NCBI RefSeq assembly: GCF_025118155.1
Contig: NW_026251398.1
Span: 186,001-250,000, forward strand
Reading direction: 5' to 3'
Length of the DNA stretch: 64,000 bases
DNA from: Cokeromyces recurvatus
Lineage: Eukaryota > Mucoromycota > Mucoromycetes > Mucorales > Mucoraceae
How positions within the stretch are numbered: position 1 is the stretch's first letter; every line of letters begins with the position of its first letter. The notes beneath the pieces were generated by a model. The model was given only the letters and a program-made list of their open reading frames with translations. It did no database searches and was not told the origin of the DNA. The position numbers were made by a program, and so were the translations under genes. Shown here one piece after another: positions 1 through 11,383 of this stretch.

Positions 1-2
1 TA

Positions 3-623
3 AAAGATATGGTCGATCATGAATGGCAGGATATTAAGGTTGGACTGTACGATTATGTTAGTGAAAGTTCTAAAGAATCGAATCGGAATGAAGATGCATG
101 GTCTGAGGAAGGTGATTATGGACAAGTAACAATTCGTATGAAGATTTCACCTGGATTTTCGCCTGTCCATACCCATTTAAGATCCTATATCAGGGATATG
201 GTAGGAGCTGATCCATTCTATAATGAGGCCTTAAAGTTCAAAGCCCAACGTTGGATTAAAGAACAAAGTAAGAAGAAGGCTGAAAGAGGTGAAGAACCAG
301 ATGCTGAGGAAGATACAAACTTTGATTACGATCTTCAAAATGCTGTCCAATCGGAAAAAGAAAGAATGGATTCCACAACAAGGAATAGAAGAGCATCAAG
401 TCTATCTTCTGAATATGGAGAAGAGACAGCAGAGTCTGATATGGATGATTATGAAATTGAAGCAGATATGTTTGATCAAAAGAAAGATGTAAAGATTAGT
501 AAACATGGAGTACTTAGAAAGGTTGCATGGGGAATAGATAAAGTGAAGCATAAAGTAGATGTGTTGAAAGAAGGATTCAACTCAGAAACAAGAGCTGATA
601 GATCCGTAATAAAAGAAACTTAA
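3..623 (+). CDS. C-terminal part of an unidentified protein (5' end outside window)
   Basis: The frame is open to the left edge, so the true start probably lies upstream; the first internal Met is at 9. About 206 residues are visible. The first third is mixed and foldable (TIRMKISPGFSP, HTHLRSYIRDMVG). The middle is very charged (KEQSKKKAERGEEP), then an acidic, Ser-rich stretch (SLSSEYGEETAESDMDDYE), and the end is basic (RKVAWGIDKVKHKVDVLKEG). No signal peptide or membrane segment is visible. I do not recognise the family. The acidic/basic tail looks like a disordered C-terminus of a larger cytosolic or membrane-associated protein, which is an inference. Confidence 0.6.
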   Translation, partial: KDMVDHEWQDIKVGLYDYVSESSKESNRNEDAWSEEGDYGQVTIRMKISPGFSPVHTHLRSYIRDMVGADPFYNEALKFKAQRWIKEQSKKKAERGEEPDAEEDTNFDYDLQNAVQSEKERMDSTTRNRRASSLSSEYGEETAESDMDDYEIEADMFDQKKDVKISKHGVLRKVAWGIDKVKHKVDVLKEGFNSETRADRSVIKET

Positions 624-1029
624 GTTTAATCTTATTACTCCTCATTACGTATTTTTTTATAATTAACACGCATGTACAACGCGAGGACAAATCAATTTTT
701 ACATGGCTAAAAAATAAACAATTTTTTATTTACTCCACAACCTTTTTCCTTTTTTTTTTATTTTTCTCTCCGCAAAAAAAATAAAAATTGGACATTTTCT
801 TTTGCAAATACTAAAATGTAAATATTAAGCAAGTAAAAAAAAAGGGGGGGGCTGTACTATCTACACTTGATAAAAGCAAATAAATGAAAGAATAATTCTT
901 CATTAAACAAATCTTTTTACTCTTTATTGATTTGCTACAATTATTCACAAATGGTGTAATTTATCTGAATTCAAAATACAAGCAATAGAATTTCAGGATA
1001 CCTGAAAGATACTAAAAAAAATAAATGAA

Positions 1030-1078
<49 letters not shown>

Positions 1079-1129
1079 ACATTACAATCTATTTCTTTTT
1101 CTTTTTTTAATTATTTTTATTATAAAACT
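624..1129. other. Intergenic, AT-rich; promoter side of the sulfide:quinone oxidoreductase gene
   Basis: No gene seen. It holds the 3' flank of the first gene and the promoter region of the next. Homopolymer runs are common, and a run of AAAT/AAAAT units lies at about 1017-1078, some 50 bases before the next start codon. Confidence 0.6.
1017..1078. repeat. (AAAT)n microsatellite
   Basis: A run of AAAT units (about a dozen, the first ones imperfect) directly upstream of the sulfide:quinone oxidoreductase start. Similar AAAT runs occur at 51648-51672 and in the introns and flanks of other genes here. Confidence 0.85.
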
Positions 1130-2643
1130 ATGCTCTCTATACGTGCCCGCCTTTCAACCTTTAAACGTTCCTTTGTAACAGTTGCTGCTAAACAGCCTCA
1201 TATTGATCAAAAGTTTAAGGTTGTTGTAGTTGGTGGTGGGCCTGGTGGCCTTTCAGGTAAAATATAAATATATACATATATATACTTGGTATGTTTTATT
1301 TTTATTGTTCTTTTCTCATTCAATTACATATAGTTTCATCCACAGTTTCAAAGTTATTGGGGGAAAATCAAGTAGCCGTTATTGAGCCTTCTGGCAAACA
1401 CTATGTAAATAATAATAATAAAGAGAGATAGGGGAACGGACAAAATGGGAAAAGAATTGTCCATTAGATAGTAGGAATATAAGAAACTAATATGCTTTCT
1501 TTCTTTTTTTTTTTATAGTATCAACCCTTATGGACATATGTTGGTAGTGGATTAAAAAACTTCAATGAATCTGTTAAACCTATGGCTGAAGTGATGCCAA
1601 GTGAAGCAGAATGGATTCAAGATAAAGTTACAGAATTCGACCCTGATAATAACATTGTGAAGTTATCAAATGGACAAATTGTAGGATATGATTATTTAGT
1701 AGTAGCAGCAGGTATACAAATCAATTGGGACAATGTAAAAGGTTTAAGAGCTGCGTTAGGTAAAGACGGTGTAACTTCAAATTATGATCCTAAAAGTGTG
1801 CAAAAGACCTATGAGTTTCTTCAAAACTTTAAAGGTGGAAATGCTCTATTCACTTTCCCTAATAGTCCTATTAAATGTCCTGGAGCCCCTACTAAAATCA
1901 CTTTTTTGGCTGAAGAAATCTTTCGTCTTAATAACGTCCGTGATAAAACGAATGTCATCTATAATACATCGGGAGCAAAAATTTTTGGTGTTGATCATTA
2001 TGGACGTATCCTTCAAAAATTAGCTGATGAACGTAATATCAACGTTAATTTTCAGCATGAATTGATTGAAATTGATGGTGATAATCATCAAGCTGTGTTT
2101 AGAAACAATGCGAATCAAGAAGTAAAGACATTTGAATATGATTTTATTCATGTCGCACCTCCTCAGGGACCACCTAAGTTTATCAAAGAATCTAAATTGG
2201 CTGATGCAGTAGGTTGGGTCGATGTAAACAAAGATACACTTCGCCATAACAAATATAAGAATGTATTTGCTTTAGGTGATTGTTCTTCTCTTCCTACTTC
2301 TAAGACTGCTGCAGCCATTACATGTGAATCTGGTGTATTAAAAAAGAATTTAATTGCTGATCTTCAAGGTAAGAAGGTTGAGGAAGAAGCAAGTTATGAT
2401 GGATATACGAGTTGTCCCTTGATTGTGGGCCGTAATCAGCTTATTCTAGCAGAATTCTCTGGTTATACTGGTAAGCCATTGGAAACTTTTCCAGTCGATC
2501 AACGCAAGATTAGTAAAGCTGCTCAATTCTTGAATAAAGAAGTAATTCCTGCCCTTTATTGGAATGGTTTGTTAAAGGGAACTTGGACTGGTCCAACTGG
2601 TATTCGTAATTTACTCCATCCTATTCGTCCTAAATATGATTAA
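1130..2643 (+). CDS. Sulfide:quinone oxidoreductase, mitochondrial
   Basis: Model: join(1130..1256, 1334..1404, 1519..2643), 440 residues, phases consistent. It oxidises sulfide and passes electrons to ubiquinone at the inner mitochondrial membrane (family knowledge; SQOR in animals, Hmt2 in fission yeast). The basic, acid-free start (MLSIRARLSTFKRSFV) looks like a mitochondrial targeting peptide. It is followed by the FAD-binding fold (VVVVGGGPGGLS, residues 31-42), then EPSGKHYYQPLWTYVGSG, typical of SQOR. A second conserved block is FALGDCSSLPTSKTAAAI, the FAD-contacting GD motif near the C-terminus. Of two possible acceptors for exon 2, the first (1334) gives the spacing seen in homologues. 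NADH dehydrogenases of the same fold are the main alternative, but the YQP...W block favours SQOR. Confidence 0.93.
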
Positions 2644-2646
2644 AGA

Positions 2647-2679
<33 letters not shown>

Positions 2680-3137
2680 AATGGTCATTTTACTTCTCCC
2701 ATACCCTCCTTTCTTACAATTTTTTTTTCTTCCTATTTATGCTCTTACCCTATTATAATAAATATAAGTATATGTATTTCAATTTATTAAAATGAATGTA
2801 CATATATGCTTTATATACAAGTAATTTATAATAAATAAATACTTCTGCTAGGTCATATTTTTATTTTCCCTTCACAATAATAGACTGATCATTATTTAAT
2901 TAGGGAAATACAATAGTTTTTAATTTAGCATATTACTAAGTCTTTCTTTTTCTTTTCTTTTTAATATCTAGTTGAAATAATGGAAATAAAGGAAGGAAAG
3001 ATGTTATTTTATTTGGCCCAATTTAAACTCTTTTGTTTCTTTTCTTTTTTTTTTTTTTTTTTTTACGGGTTTCGAATAAATTGCGTGCGAAACCTAGTAG
3101 GTTAAGAGAACCCAAGACGATTTAGCTTGATTAAAAA

Positions 3138-3168
<31 letters not shown>

Positions 3169-3479
3169 GAAAAGACCTTTAAAATATGATAAATTCATAA
3201 CACTATTTTACCCCCATTAACGATTTGTACTCTTTAACCATCTTGTGTACTTATCGGGGTTTATTCAATGAAAGTATAAAATTTTTGAGCGTATTTGTCG
3301 TGTTCATGGAAAAGAAATAAAATCATTTTCTTGACTCGGTGGAATGAAAAAAAAAAAAAGATTTTTTTTTATATAAAATCTTGTTTTTCTTATTTTTCAT
3401 TATTTTTTTTTCCTTTGTAACTTTATTGTTTTTATTTATTTTATCCCATTAACATTCACACATTTCAACATTTGTCAAG
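2644..3479. other. Intergenic between SQOR and the H-protein gene
   Basis: No coding region seen. Contains A and T homopolymers at 2649-2677, 3044-3064 and 3133-3168, and the H-protein promoter. The T-run/A-run pair at 3044-3168 is listed separately. Confidence 0.5.
3044..3168. repeat. T-run / unique core / A-run hairpin-prone segment
   Basis: About 20 T, then a core of roughly 70 bases containing GGGTTTCG and CGAAACCT, then a long A-rich run (3133-3168). The two runs can pair and the core has short self-complementary words. It could be a small non-coding element or a decayed insertion; nothing here decides. Confidence 0.4.
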
Positions 3480-4039
3480 ATGGCCCTTAGACTTTTAACT
3501 ACTACTCGTGGCATTGCTCGTTCATATATGCCTACTATAGTTCGTAAGTCCGCTACCATGACTGTCTTCCGGGGTTTTGCCAGTAAGTCTTTATTTAAAT
3601 TATGATAGAGAGCATAGTTTTTATACATAATTATAGCAAAGAAATATACCCTTGACCATGAATGGATTTCTGTTGATAATGGTGTCGGCACCTTTGGTAT
3701 TACTGATTATGCTCAAAAAGCTTTAGGTGATGTTGTATTTGTTGAAACTCCTACTGTAGGTCAAACTGTTGAAAAACAAGGTAAAATAAGATGATATGGT
3801 GGTGAGTAGGGGAGAAGTTCGCATAGTGTTGAACTTTTTTTTTTTATTATAGAGCAAGTAGGTGCTATTGAATCTGTAAAGGCAGCAAGTGATATTTATT
3901 CGCCTGTTTCTGGTGAAGTGCTTGACGTGAATGATGAATTATCTAATGAACCTTCCTTAATTAATTCTAGTCCAGAAGAAAATGGTAAAGAAAATAAATT
4001 TTATTACAAAAAACTACTTTGAATTCTAACCTCTCTCCC

Positions 4040-4079
<40 letters not shown>

Positions 4080-4195
4080 TTTTTGTTTCAAAAGGTTGGT
4101 TGGCAAAAATTAAACTTTCAAATGAATCCGAACTTGATGATTTGATGGATGAAAAGGCTTATATTGCTCACTGTGAAGCTGATGATGACCATTAA
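3480..4195 (+). CDS. Glycine cleavage system H protein, mitochondrial
   Basis: Model: join(3480..3582, 3637..3780, 3853..3984, 4095..4195), 159 residues, phases consistent. The H protein carries the aminomethyl intermediate on a lipoyl-lysine between the P, T and L proteins of the mitochondrial glycine decarboxylase. The first about 34 residues are basic and Ser/Thr-rich ([18 protein letters not shown]), as in a targeting peptide. The mature start KKYTLDHEW, the lipoylation block [13 protein letters not shown] with the acceptor Lys at about residue 92, and the C-terminal [14 protein letters not shown] block are all present. Length is normal for the family. The third intron carries a T-run of about 35 just before its acceptor. 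Confidence 0.96.
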
Positions 4196-4500
4196 TTGTA
4201 CTTTCTTCTATTCTCTATCCTCTCTTTTTTTTTTTTGGTTCCTTAATAAAGAACCATAGTGTATGGCATGTATTATAAAATAAGTACATTTAACAATTTA
4301 TATTATTTTATATTTGAGAAAAAAAAAAAAGTAAACTTCACTCAGTTCATTGTTTATTGTTTTGGGTTAAAAATAGCTTAAATCTTTGAATGATAGTTTA
4401 CACATAGTATCCTTTTTAACCTAACAAGTTTCTAAATATACAAATGTATAACAGATTTATTAATAGCTGGTTGCTTTTAAAGAAAATTATCTAGAGTTTA
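4196..4500. other. Intergenic, 3' flank of H-protein gene
   Basis: AT-rich flank without a recognisable gene; it merges into the decayed transposase region to the right. Confidence 0.4.
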
Positions 4501-5025
4501 AGCTTTTTTCAACCTTCAAAGGCTGGCAGAATGACTGGTATTATTGATAATTAGGTCAAAAAATTAGAAGAGGATCCTCAATGGTACATATATGAAAAGA
4601 ATCAATCATATCAAAAGCTAGCTATAGAGAAAAAATAAATAAATAAATAAAGTTTACATTATAAACTATTTTGATTAATATCCTTTTCGCTAAAACAAAA
4701 TATCTAGTTGATGTTTTAATAGAAGCCTTTGAAGGATGTAGCTTAAAATCTATTATTGTCGAAGAATTTATATCCAAGAAATGTAATGCGTATCTATATT
4801 CCATCCTGTTGTGAGGATAAAACTAGATTTCAAACGAGATTTGAATGGATATAAATAAAATAAAAGATGAACGTAGATATGAACTTTTCTTCAAAATTGT
4901 ATTTTTATTCCATGAAGCCGAAAACTATCTGTCAGGCTCATGATACTCCGCTTGTGATTACTTTCTCAGTTGCTAAAGCGGCATCATTCCATATTGTTCT
5001 TACATTAATTTCTTCCGTAGTAAGT

Positions 5026-5071
<46 letters not shown>

Positions 5072-5440
5072 TTGAACTGAAGATTCCTCAAGTTCCAAAA
5101 AGAATAAAGATAGTTGGGGCTCATAAAAGAAGGGTGACCTCTTCAAAAGTCCAAGTTTTTAAACGTACAGTAACGTAAGTCACTACTTGAACTTTGTTTC
5201 AAAGACGCTAGATTATATAGATAAAGTGTCTAAAATGAAAAGGATTTTACCGTGTTATGGATAATACACCAATTCATAGCTTTAAAGAAGTTGAGAAAAA
5301 TGATTATAGCACAACGATTATAAACGTGTTTATCTTTCTTCTCATTCTCTCCCATAGAACAATTTTGGGCAAATGTCAAAGGCAAAATAAGACGTACTTA
5401 TTTTAATGAAGAAAAAAAATACTAAAGTAAATGAGCCCGT
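4501..5440 (+). pseudogene. Decayed IS630/Tc1-mariner-type transposase
   Basis: Fragments of a DDE transposase can be read on the plus strand in several frames with stops between them. At 5256-5300 VMDNTPIHSF matches the second catalytic Asp block (VMDNAPIH in the intact copy at 10001-11308). At about 5353-5404 SPIEQFWANVKGKIRRT matches the Glu block (PIEQFWAILKGKVKR). At 5077-5140 VPKRIKIVGAHKRR matches VKRRKVVGAKKRK of the intact copy. An expanded (TA)n run sits inside at 5031-5068. The ends were not found, so the limits are approximate. It is a different, older family member than the intact transposon and cannot code for a working protein. Confidence 0.75.
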
Positions 5441-5812
5441 ATAATGCTTATAACACGATTTTTTCCCTAAATCAATAAAAATTACTATTTGAATCATTTT
5501 GAATTTTTGCTAATTAAAGTTGACATTTATTTTTGTCTGTATTCATTTCTCTATTACTCCTCTTGATATATTAATGGTTATCCAAATTCCCTTCTTAACA
5601 CTTTATTTCTTTTTTTAATAATCTTTCACTATTTTTACCTTTTGTCTTAAAAGGGGTTTACATTACTTTTCATCGTTATTTTTGAACCAGTTAGGGCAAT
5701 TCAGTAATTCTATAAATTATGTGTCCATTGGTCACTTTTTTTTCATATTCTTGTAAATAAAATTCTTCTTGATCGTATTACTATCACTAACTTACTAGGC
5801 TATAATTTAACA
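5441..5812. other. Intergenic, no gene seen
   Basis: AT-rich flank of the decayed transposase. No motif, RNA gene or convincing reading frame found. Confidence 0.4.
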
Positions 5813-6722
5813 CTAGAGCAAGTTGCTTGCCTTGCTTTGGGAGTAGATATAACAAAAGAGAAATAAAAAGAAGGCTAAATGCATACTTGATGATTTAGCA
5901 TTCAATGTCGTTTTTATTATTGGTATAGCCTCGCCGTTCTTCAAAAGTCTCAGACAGAACCAGTTCAGAAATAATGAAGCTGCAAAAGTAACATCGCTGA
6001 GATGATGAACAACGCGATGGACCTCCGTTACAAATAATGTTCTTTGGACTTGATTGAAGTTTTCAGCCCTCAGCATAGCTTTCAATTTGGTTTTGATGAC
6101 AAACTTTGTTCTTCTAGCTCTTGGACCAATGGCTTCAGTCTCTGCCGTTGCAACCCTAAATTCAGTGGTAGAAGATTCCTGTCGAGCCTTCCTCTTGACT
6201 TCGGAACGCGCTTGTTTCATTTTAACTTTCTCAGACAGATGCACTGGAGTACTAGAGGATTCACTAAGTGCACTTGGAGTGAGACTAACAACTTTCTCAA
6301 ACTCTTGTATCATTCCTGTATTATATTACAAGAGCATTTAGTAAAAACTTCAAAAGTGTAATTCAATTTTCATTGACATACCTGAAGATTGAGTAGAAGC
6401 CTGTACAGGAGCAGTAGCTGAGTGTGCTGTGCGAGCAGTACGAGGTTGAGGAGCAATTGGTTCTTGAAAATCATCATCTTTTTTCAAAAGTAATAATAAC
6501 AGTAGAGCGAGTAATGTGAGGGGATAGGCGTATGGAGGCAGAAGAACTAGATTCACCGGACTCAGCGATACGTCGCATTTGTAAAGATAATCTTGTCGCT
6601 TCTTTGATATCGCGTTGTTCCTTAGTTATAGTGGGGAGAGGTGGACGAAAGCCAGTTGGAGCTTGGAAATCTTCATATTCTTCGTTCTCAAAAAAAGTCG
6701 GCAAGAATATTTGAAGTAACAT
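5813..6722 (-). pseudogene. Broken gene of unknown, probably repeat-derived, protein
   Basis: Reading frames on the minus strand: 6722 to about 6550 (ENEEYEDFQAPTGFRPPLP), 6480 to 6383 (KKDDDFQEPIAPQPRTART), and after a plausible intron (GTATGT at about 6383, acceptor at about 6314) 6313 down to 5813. The last piece reads VSLTPSALSESSSTPVHL, then RARRTKFVIKTKLKAMLRAE, then TEVHRVVHHLSDVTFAASLF and LNWFCLRLLKNGEAIPII, an amphipathic helical stretch. The first two pieces are in different frames with no clear splice pair, so the gene looks frameshifted, and the C-terminus ends in low-complexity residues. It may be the N-terminal part of a repeated fungal mobile-element protein; that is inference. 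A live gene with unseen exons is the alternative. Confidence 0.4.
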
Positions 6723-7054
6723 CCTTGGCTAAAACATGATGCTACGATTAGTATTCTTTGTGTATTTCAGTTATATATACATCCAGCATACCTTTTTCTT
6801 TTCCTTTCTTTTTTTCTTGGCCTAGGACCTCCAAAATCTTTGCCCCCCAGAAAGATCTAAAAGTATATAGTAAGATATATGATATACAGCTATACGTCAA
6901 ATCTAAATGTGTGAGTGAAATGAAACATTCACTTTCATTGTTGGGAATAGAAGGCGGCTCTGATTGTCCCTCCCTTCCCTTTTCTCCCTTTTCTTATTTT
7001 ACTTTAGATTTATTTTACCGAAATTGCGATCATTTATTGATAATCTGCAAATTA

Positions 7055-7100
<46 letters not shown>

Positions 7101-9807
7101 ATTTTTTACATCTTATTCGAAATAATAAAGGAAAATTGGTTTCACGATCAGAGTCGCCAACTCTTGACCAATAATTGATGGATATCAGCATAAATGACTA
7201 AAATAGGAGAAAGGGGATGTCATTTAAGTTTTCATTCTATAGTATCGGTAGATAAAAAAGATATATATATATATAAAACAAAAACAGTGGGTTAATCTAG
7301 ATGCTTGTGTGAGTGTTTATTCAATGTAAACTGACCGAAGAACTTTATTGATCCAAGATGATATCCTTTACATACATTTATCGTTATTTGTTACTTGTAT
7401 GAATATAATCATATGAAACTGTCAGTTTTCTGATCCACTATTATCATAACATTGGTACCTGCACTACATACGGAGCCCAATATTACAGAGTATAAATAAT
7501 GATTGTAACCAAGACTTGGTGGCTCTAGGTCTTTCTTTCTTACGAACAATGAAAACCCTACATTCTACGTATCCTAATCACTTTACTTGGCTTTATTATT
7601 TCAAAAACGATAGTTCAATCACTCCATCAAACTCACAGAAATGTTCCTTATTGTCCTAAGTAATTCAAATCTGGGATATTCTCCATGAGGATTGTTCGTT
7701 CCGGGATCATTTTTGTATCAGTGTCCCACTTTCATATTGGTGTCCCATTTTTGCATTGGTGTCCCAATCCAATTTTGAAACGACCAAATTTTTTCTCATT
7801 GGCCCAACCTAGTTTCTTTGACTGTAATTATTATGATCGGTACCTGAGTTCAGTTTACTAGATGGATATAGTTGTTTATTGAGATATATGTATATATTAA
7901 TATAAAGTGAAAATAGGTATTCAAAATGCGGAATTAACCAAAATCAAATATTATATTATAGTCTTTAAAATTCTCGTTTTACTGGAACAGAGTAAGCAGC
8001 AGCAGTAGAGAGAAAAGCTCCGTTTAAATAAAAAGAAATGAAAGTGGGGAGGGAGGGGGAGGGAAAGGATAAATACTCAAATTTATATAATGATATACAA
8101 GTGAGGTTCTGAGGATAATAATTCAACTCCTGAGAGTATCTTTCATTTGGAATTTCCATGTCTCTTATTAAATAAGATTGTGAAAGGAAGTACATAATGA
8201 TCAACCTCCACGATTGGCTGCTTCTGGAAACAGTAACCTTTTTATGATATTAAGAAGCTACTAACTAATTGGATCATTACCCTCTTATCATCATTAAGTA
8301 AAAATGAAAAAAATGAATAAACTGGTGTTCTATTTACACTTGTAATACATATCTTTTCTTTTTTTTTTTTCGTTTGTTTAAGAATATGAGTACTTGAAGG
8401 AGCATCTAATCATGTAGAGAAGGTTCAAAAAAGACACATGGGTTAGTCAATAAACACAACTATGGTGACTTTGTATTATAAAAATTGTTTAATGATATTA
8501 TGATGGAAGAAGCACAAAATATTAAAACTGTTATAAGAAAAGATGGAGGGTATGGAAAAAAAATGAAAGAATAGAAAGTCTTAAAATAATAGTTTGAATT
8601 AAATATTATGTATGAATTAAGAATGTAGAAATTATATATCTTTTTGCAACTTGTAAATACTTACATAGTTTAAAGATATACTTATTTTTTTTTTTCAGTA
8701 ATAAAATTATCTATAACAATAAACGTATTCATTTTAATTATTATTTCTACCATCAGTGATTAAAGACAAGACTCAAAGGAAACCCATTTCCTTACAATGA
8801 CTAAATAAAATAGAAGATTTTCTTTGAATACGAAAAAGAAAAGAAAAAAGAAATACAGATAACTTTATAATAATAATTTCAACTATGAAAGGCAAAAATA
8901 ATATTATATGGAAAAAAAAATGTCTTAAGGTAACATATTAGTCTACTTTAAAAATTTAATGAAGTATAGTCTCGAAAATATCACAATGAAGAAGTGAGAA
9001 AGGTGCTTTAGATTTAAAAGCCCCGCGATTACCTTCATCTTCTTCTTTCCCCAACAAAGAAGGATCTGTATTTTTTTTTTCTTTAATTCTTAAATACACT
9101 AGATGAATGGATGACAGAATACTAGCAGCTGTAAATTCTTTATATAGAAGAAGTTATACATAAGAAAAAAAAAAACTTCTTAAAAAGGTTACATCCTCGA
9201 GCACAAACCTCTATTCAACACACACACACACACTTACATATGACCTGAAACCTGAACTTTATATATAAATATATTATAGTTTACCATTCTTTTCTTTTTA
9301 GAATAATTCAAAAATCACAATTATATTATTGAAAAAAAAAAAGGTTTTATCTAAGATAAATGTTAACTATTGAATTTCGACTAAATGATGTCTTTAATCA
9401 TTTAATACCAAGATATATATATTAAAACTTATACAAATTTAAGAGTAGAAAAAAAAAGACGCATATATACTTACAGTACTTGTATTTTGAGAGTATATTT
9501 GTATATTATATAAAGAAGAAAGGGGTATACATATTGTAGTTGCATTTTCAAGTTCAGAGTAAGTTAGCCCCTTCCTAAAATCTTACTTAATATAATCTTA
9601 TTTATTTGTATATACGTAATATTGCAGTTAATGTATGCATTCTTTAAACAACTAAGGGAATGTTTGTCAATTATATAACAGTACATAATTAAACCACCAC
9701 CACCACCACTACCACCGCCACCAATAATAGTAAAAAAAAAAAGAAGAACAAATCAAATCAGAAAACTGCTGAGCTTTTTTTTTTATAAATATGTATATAA
9801 ATATGTG
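6723..9807. other. 3-kb intergenic block, AT-rich, with repeats
   Basis: No supported gene. It contains an A-run of about 46 at 7057-7098, the GTGTCCCA iterations at 7720-7780, (CA)n at 9217-9232 and an (ACC)n-like run at 9693-9723. One short minus-strand frame (about 9190 to 8957) ends in LLGKEEDEGNRGAFKSKAPF and has a coding-like composition, but it has no start or partner exon, so it is not called. Confidence 0.45.
7716..7785. repeat. Iterated GTGTCCCA motif, likely solo transposon end
   Basis: Three copies of GTGTCCCA spaced about 22 bases (CAGTGTCCCACTTTC, TTGGTGTCCCATTTTT, TTGGTGTCCCAATCC), followed by AATTTTGAAA. The layout resembles the iterated subterminal repeats of the transposon at 9810-11519 and of the elements at 52115-52195 and 56044-59808. 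No inverted partner was found nearby, so this is probably a leftover end. Confidence 0.55.
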
Positions 9808-9809
9808 TA

Positions 9810-9945
9810 CAGTGCGTCCGCCGTCAATTGGACAATTTTTTGAAAAAGCTGGTCAAATTTTTGAATAAATTTGCCCACTTTTTTGAAACTCAATTGGTCA
9901 TTTGTTTGAAATTCATTTGGTCATTTTATTTAAATTCAATTGATC
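9810..9945. repeat. Left terminal inverted repeat of the transposon
   Basis: 136 bases, matching 11384-11519 in inverse orientation with about one visible mismatch. Built from iterated TTGG(A/T)CA...TGAAA units that are candidate transposase binding sites. Confidence 0.93.
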
Positions 9946-10000
9946 TTTTTTTTTTTTTTTTTTTGAAAATTATTATACTTTATATAATGTTAAGGGAAAG

Positions 10001-11308
10001 TTATAGAGGGACCTTATTTAAGCAATTACTAAATTGGTTTATGGAATGTTGAATAATATTTCGAAGATGCTCAACAGGTACTTCTTCACTAGCCTCAATA
10101 ATTCTTGAAGTAAGCGTTTCAACATCATTAAGTTTACTTCGCTTTACTTTTCCCTTAAGAATGGCCCAAAATTGTTCTATTGGGTTGAGTTCGGGCGAGT
10201 AGGGAGGAAGGTATAATGGCTTATAGCCCCGACTTACAATTACAGGGTCAATTATAGCAGGAACATGAATTGGTGCATTGTCCATAACAATAAAAAATCC
10301 TTTCATTTCTGGGAACTCATCCATAATATCCATAGTATCGTTAAGAAACAAAAGATAATGATCGCCAGTAGTGCCACTGGGAATAGTTAATTTATCTTTA
10401 GGAGCCTTTCTCTTTTTGGCCCCTACAACTTTCCTTCTCTTAACATTTCCAGATTCTCGCATACTCACATTGACGACACCATTAGCTGATATTGCACCAA
10501 GAACAGTATGTGAGGTAGCCTTGGTGGAGGGAGTTGTGGTAGTTGCTTTCGTACCGCGCTGTGACCAACCACGACTACGACGCATATTAATGTCAAACCC
10601 GGACTCATCAACAAATATACAATTGTCGAGATAATTGACGCCATTGCTGATCAATTTCTCAACCCACTCAGCACGAGCTTTAAGATTTTTATCATCGTTT
10701 CTGGCAAGAGGGTGTCGGTTAATAAGTTTGATGCTGAGATTACATTCTTCCTTCATGAACTCGGCTACTCTTGTTATTTTTATTTGTAAGCCAGCAAAGT
10801 TGGCTGTCAAGCTTTCAACTGCGTCCTGGATTGTTGCAGTTGAGTCATCATCAAAAAAACTGGTTAGATAAACTTTATGAGCTTCGTTCAGTTGACTGAC
10901 TGGTCTGTTGGGATTCAGATTCGTCTTTTTGATAGGAATCTTCCTTTCCGGATCATCCTCGTAAGCCTTTTTCCATTTGCGCGCTGTGTTATAATTTACA
11001 TTTGCGGCTATGGTCGCATCTTTTGGTCTCATGAGTTTTTCTTTCAAAAAATAAAAGTAACGTCTACGGTCTTCCATTGTATAAATGTTATACTCAAGAG
11101 GTCTTTCTTTCTTTGGACTAGCCTCTTTCATGACTGTATCGTCTGAACTGATCGTTTCAAATTGGAGATCCTTGTTCTTAATGTATTTTCGTAGATCTGT
11201 TAATCTTTTCAAACGAAATGACTTCTCTTCAACATATGCTTTTGCTTGCTCGCCCTGTTCATCAATGAGATTACCAGCACCATCTTCATAAAAAATATTC
11301 ATGCTCAT
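10001..11308 (-). CDS. IS630/Tc1-type DDE transposase
   Basis: 435 residues from the Met at 11308 (MSMNIFYEDGAG). The frame is open to 11377 with an earlier ATG, but those 23 residues are hydrophobic and run into the terminal repeat, so the later start is preferred. The N-terminal half has a helix-turn-helix-like segment (MRPKDATIAANVNYNTARKW). The catalytic triad is visible: Asp in IFVDESGFDINM, Asp in FIVMDNAPIH, Glu in YSPELNPIEQFWAILKGKVK. A basic insert (VKRRKVVGAKKRKAPKDK) could be a nuclear localisation signal. It cuts and rejoins DNA at the element's inverted repeats with TA target choice (family knowledge). The gene is intact and flanked by matching repeats, so it may be active. Confidence 0.95.
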   Translation of the reverse strand: MSMNIFYEDGAGNLIDEQGEQAKAYVEEKSFRLKRLTDLRKYIKNKDLQFETISSDDTVMKEASPKKERPLEYNIYTMEDRRRYFYFLKEKLMRPKDATIAANVNYNTARKWKKAYEDDPERKIPIKKTNLNPNRPVSQLNEAHKVYLTSFFDDDSTATIQDAVESLTANFAGLQIKITRVAEFMKEECNLSIKLINRHPLARNDDKNLKARAEWVEKLISNGVNYLDNCIFVDESGFDINMRRSRGWSQRGTKATTTTPSTKATSHTVLGAISANGVVNVSMRESGNVKRRKVVGAKKRKAPKDKLTIPSGTTGDHYLLFLNDTMDIMDEFPEMKGFFIVMDNAPIHVPAIIDPVIVSRGYKPLYLPPYSPELNPIEQFWAILKGKVKRSKLNDVETLTSRIIEASEEVPVEHLRNIIQHSINQFSNCLNKVPL

Positions 11309-11383
11309 TTGAAAAATAATCTCGAAATAATGGTATAAAAAAAAAGTAACAAAATATACCTCAGATAAAATGATCAAAAAAAT

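Noticed and set aside
4867..5178. 103-residue plus-strand frame with an Ile-Tyr repeat
   Set aside because: The middle is a (TA)n run and the flanks match decayed transposase; it is not a gene.
6758..7174. 138-residue plus-strand frame
   Set aside because: It runs through an A-run of over 40 and low-complexity sequence; no conserved block or start context.
8957..9190. Short minus-strand frame ending AFKSKAPFSLLHCD
   Set aside because: Coding-like composition but no start codon, no acceptor of convincing strength and no upstream exon found.
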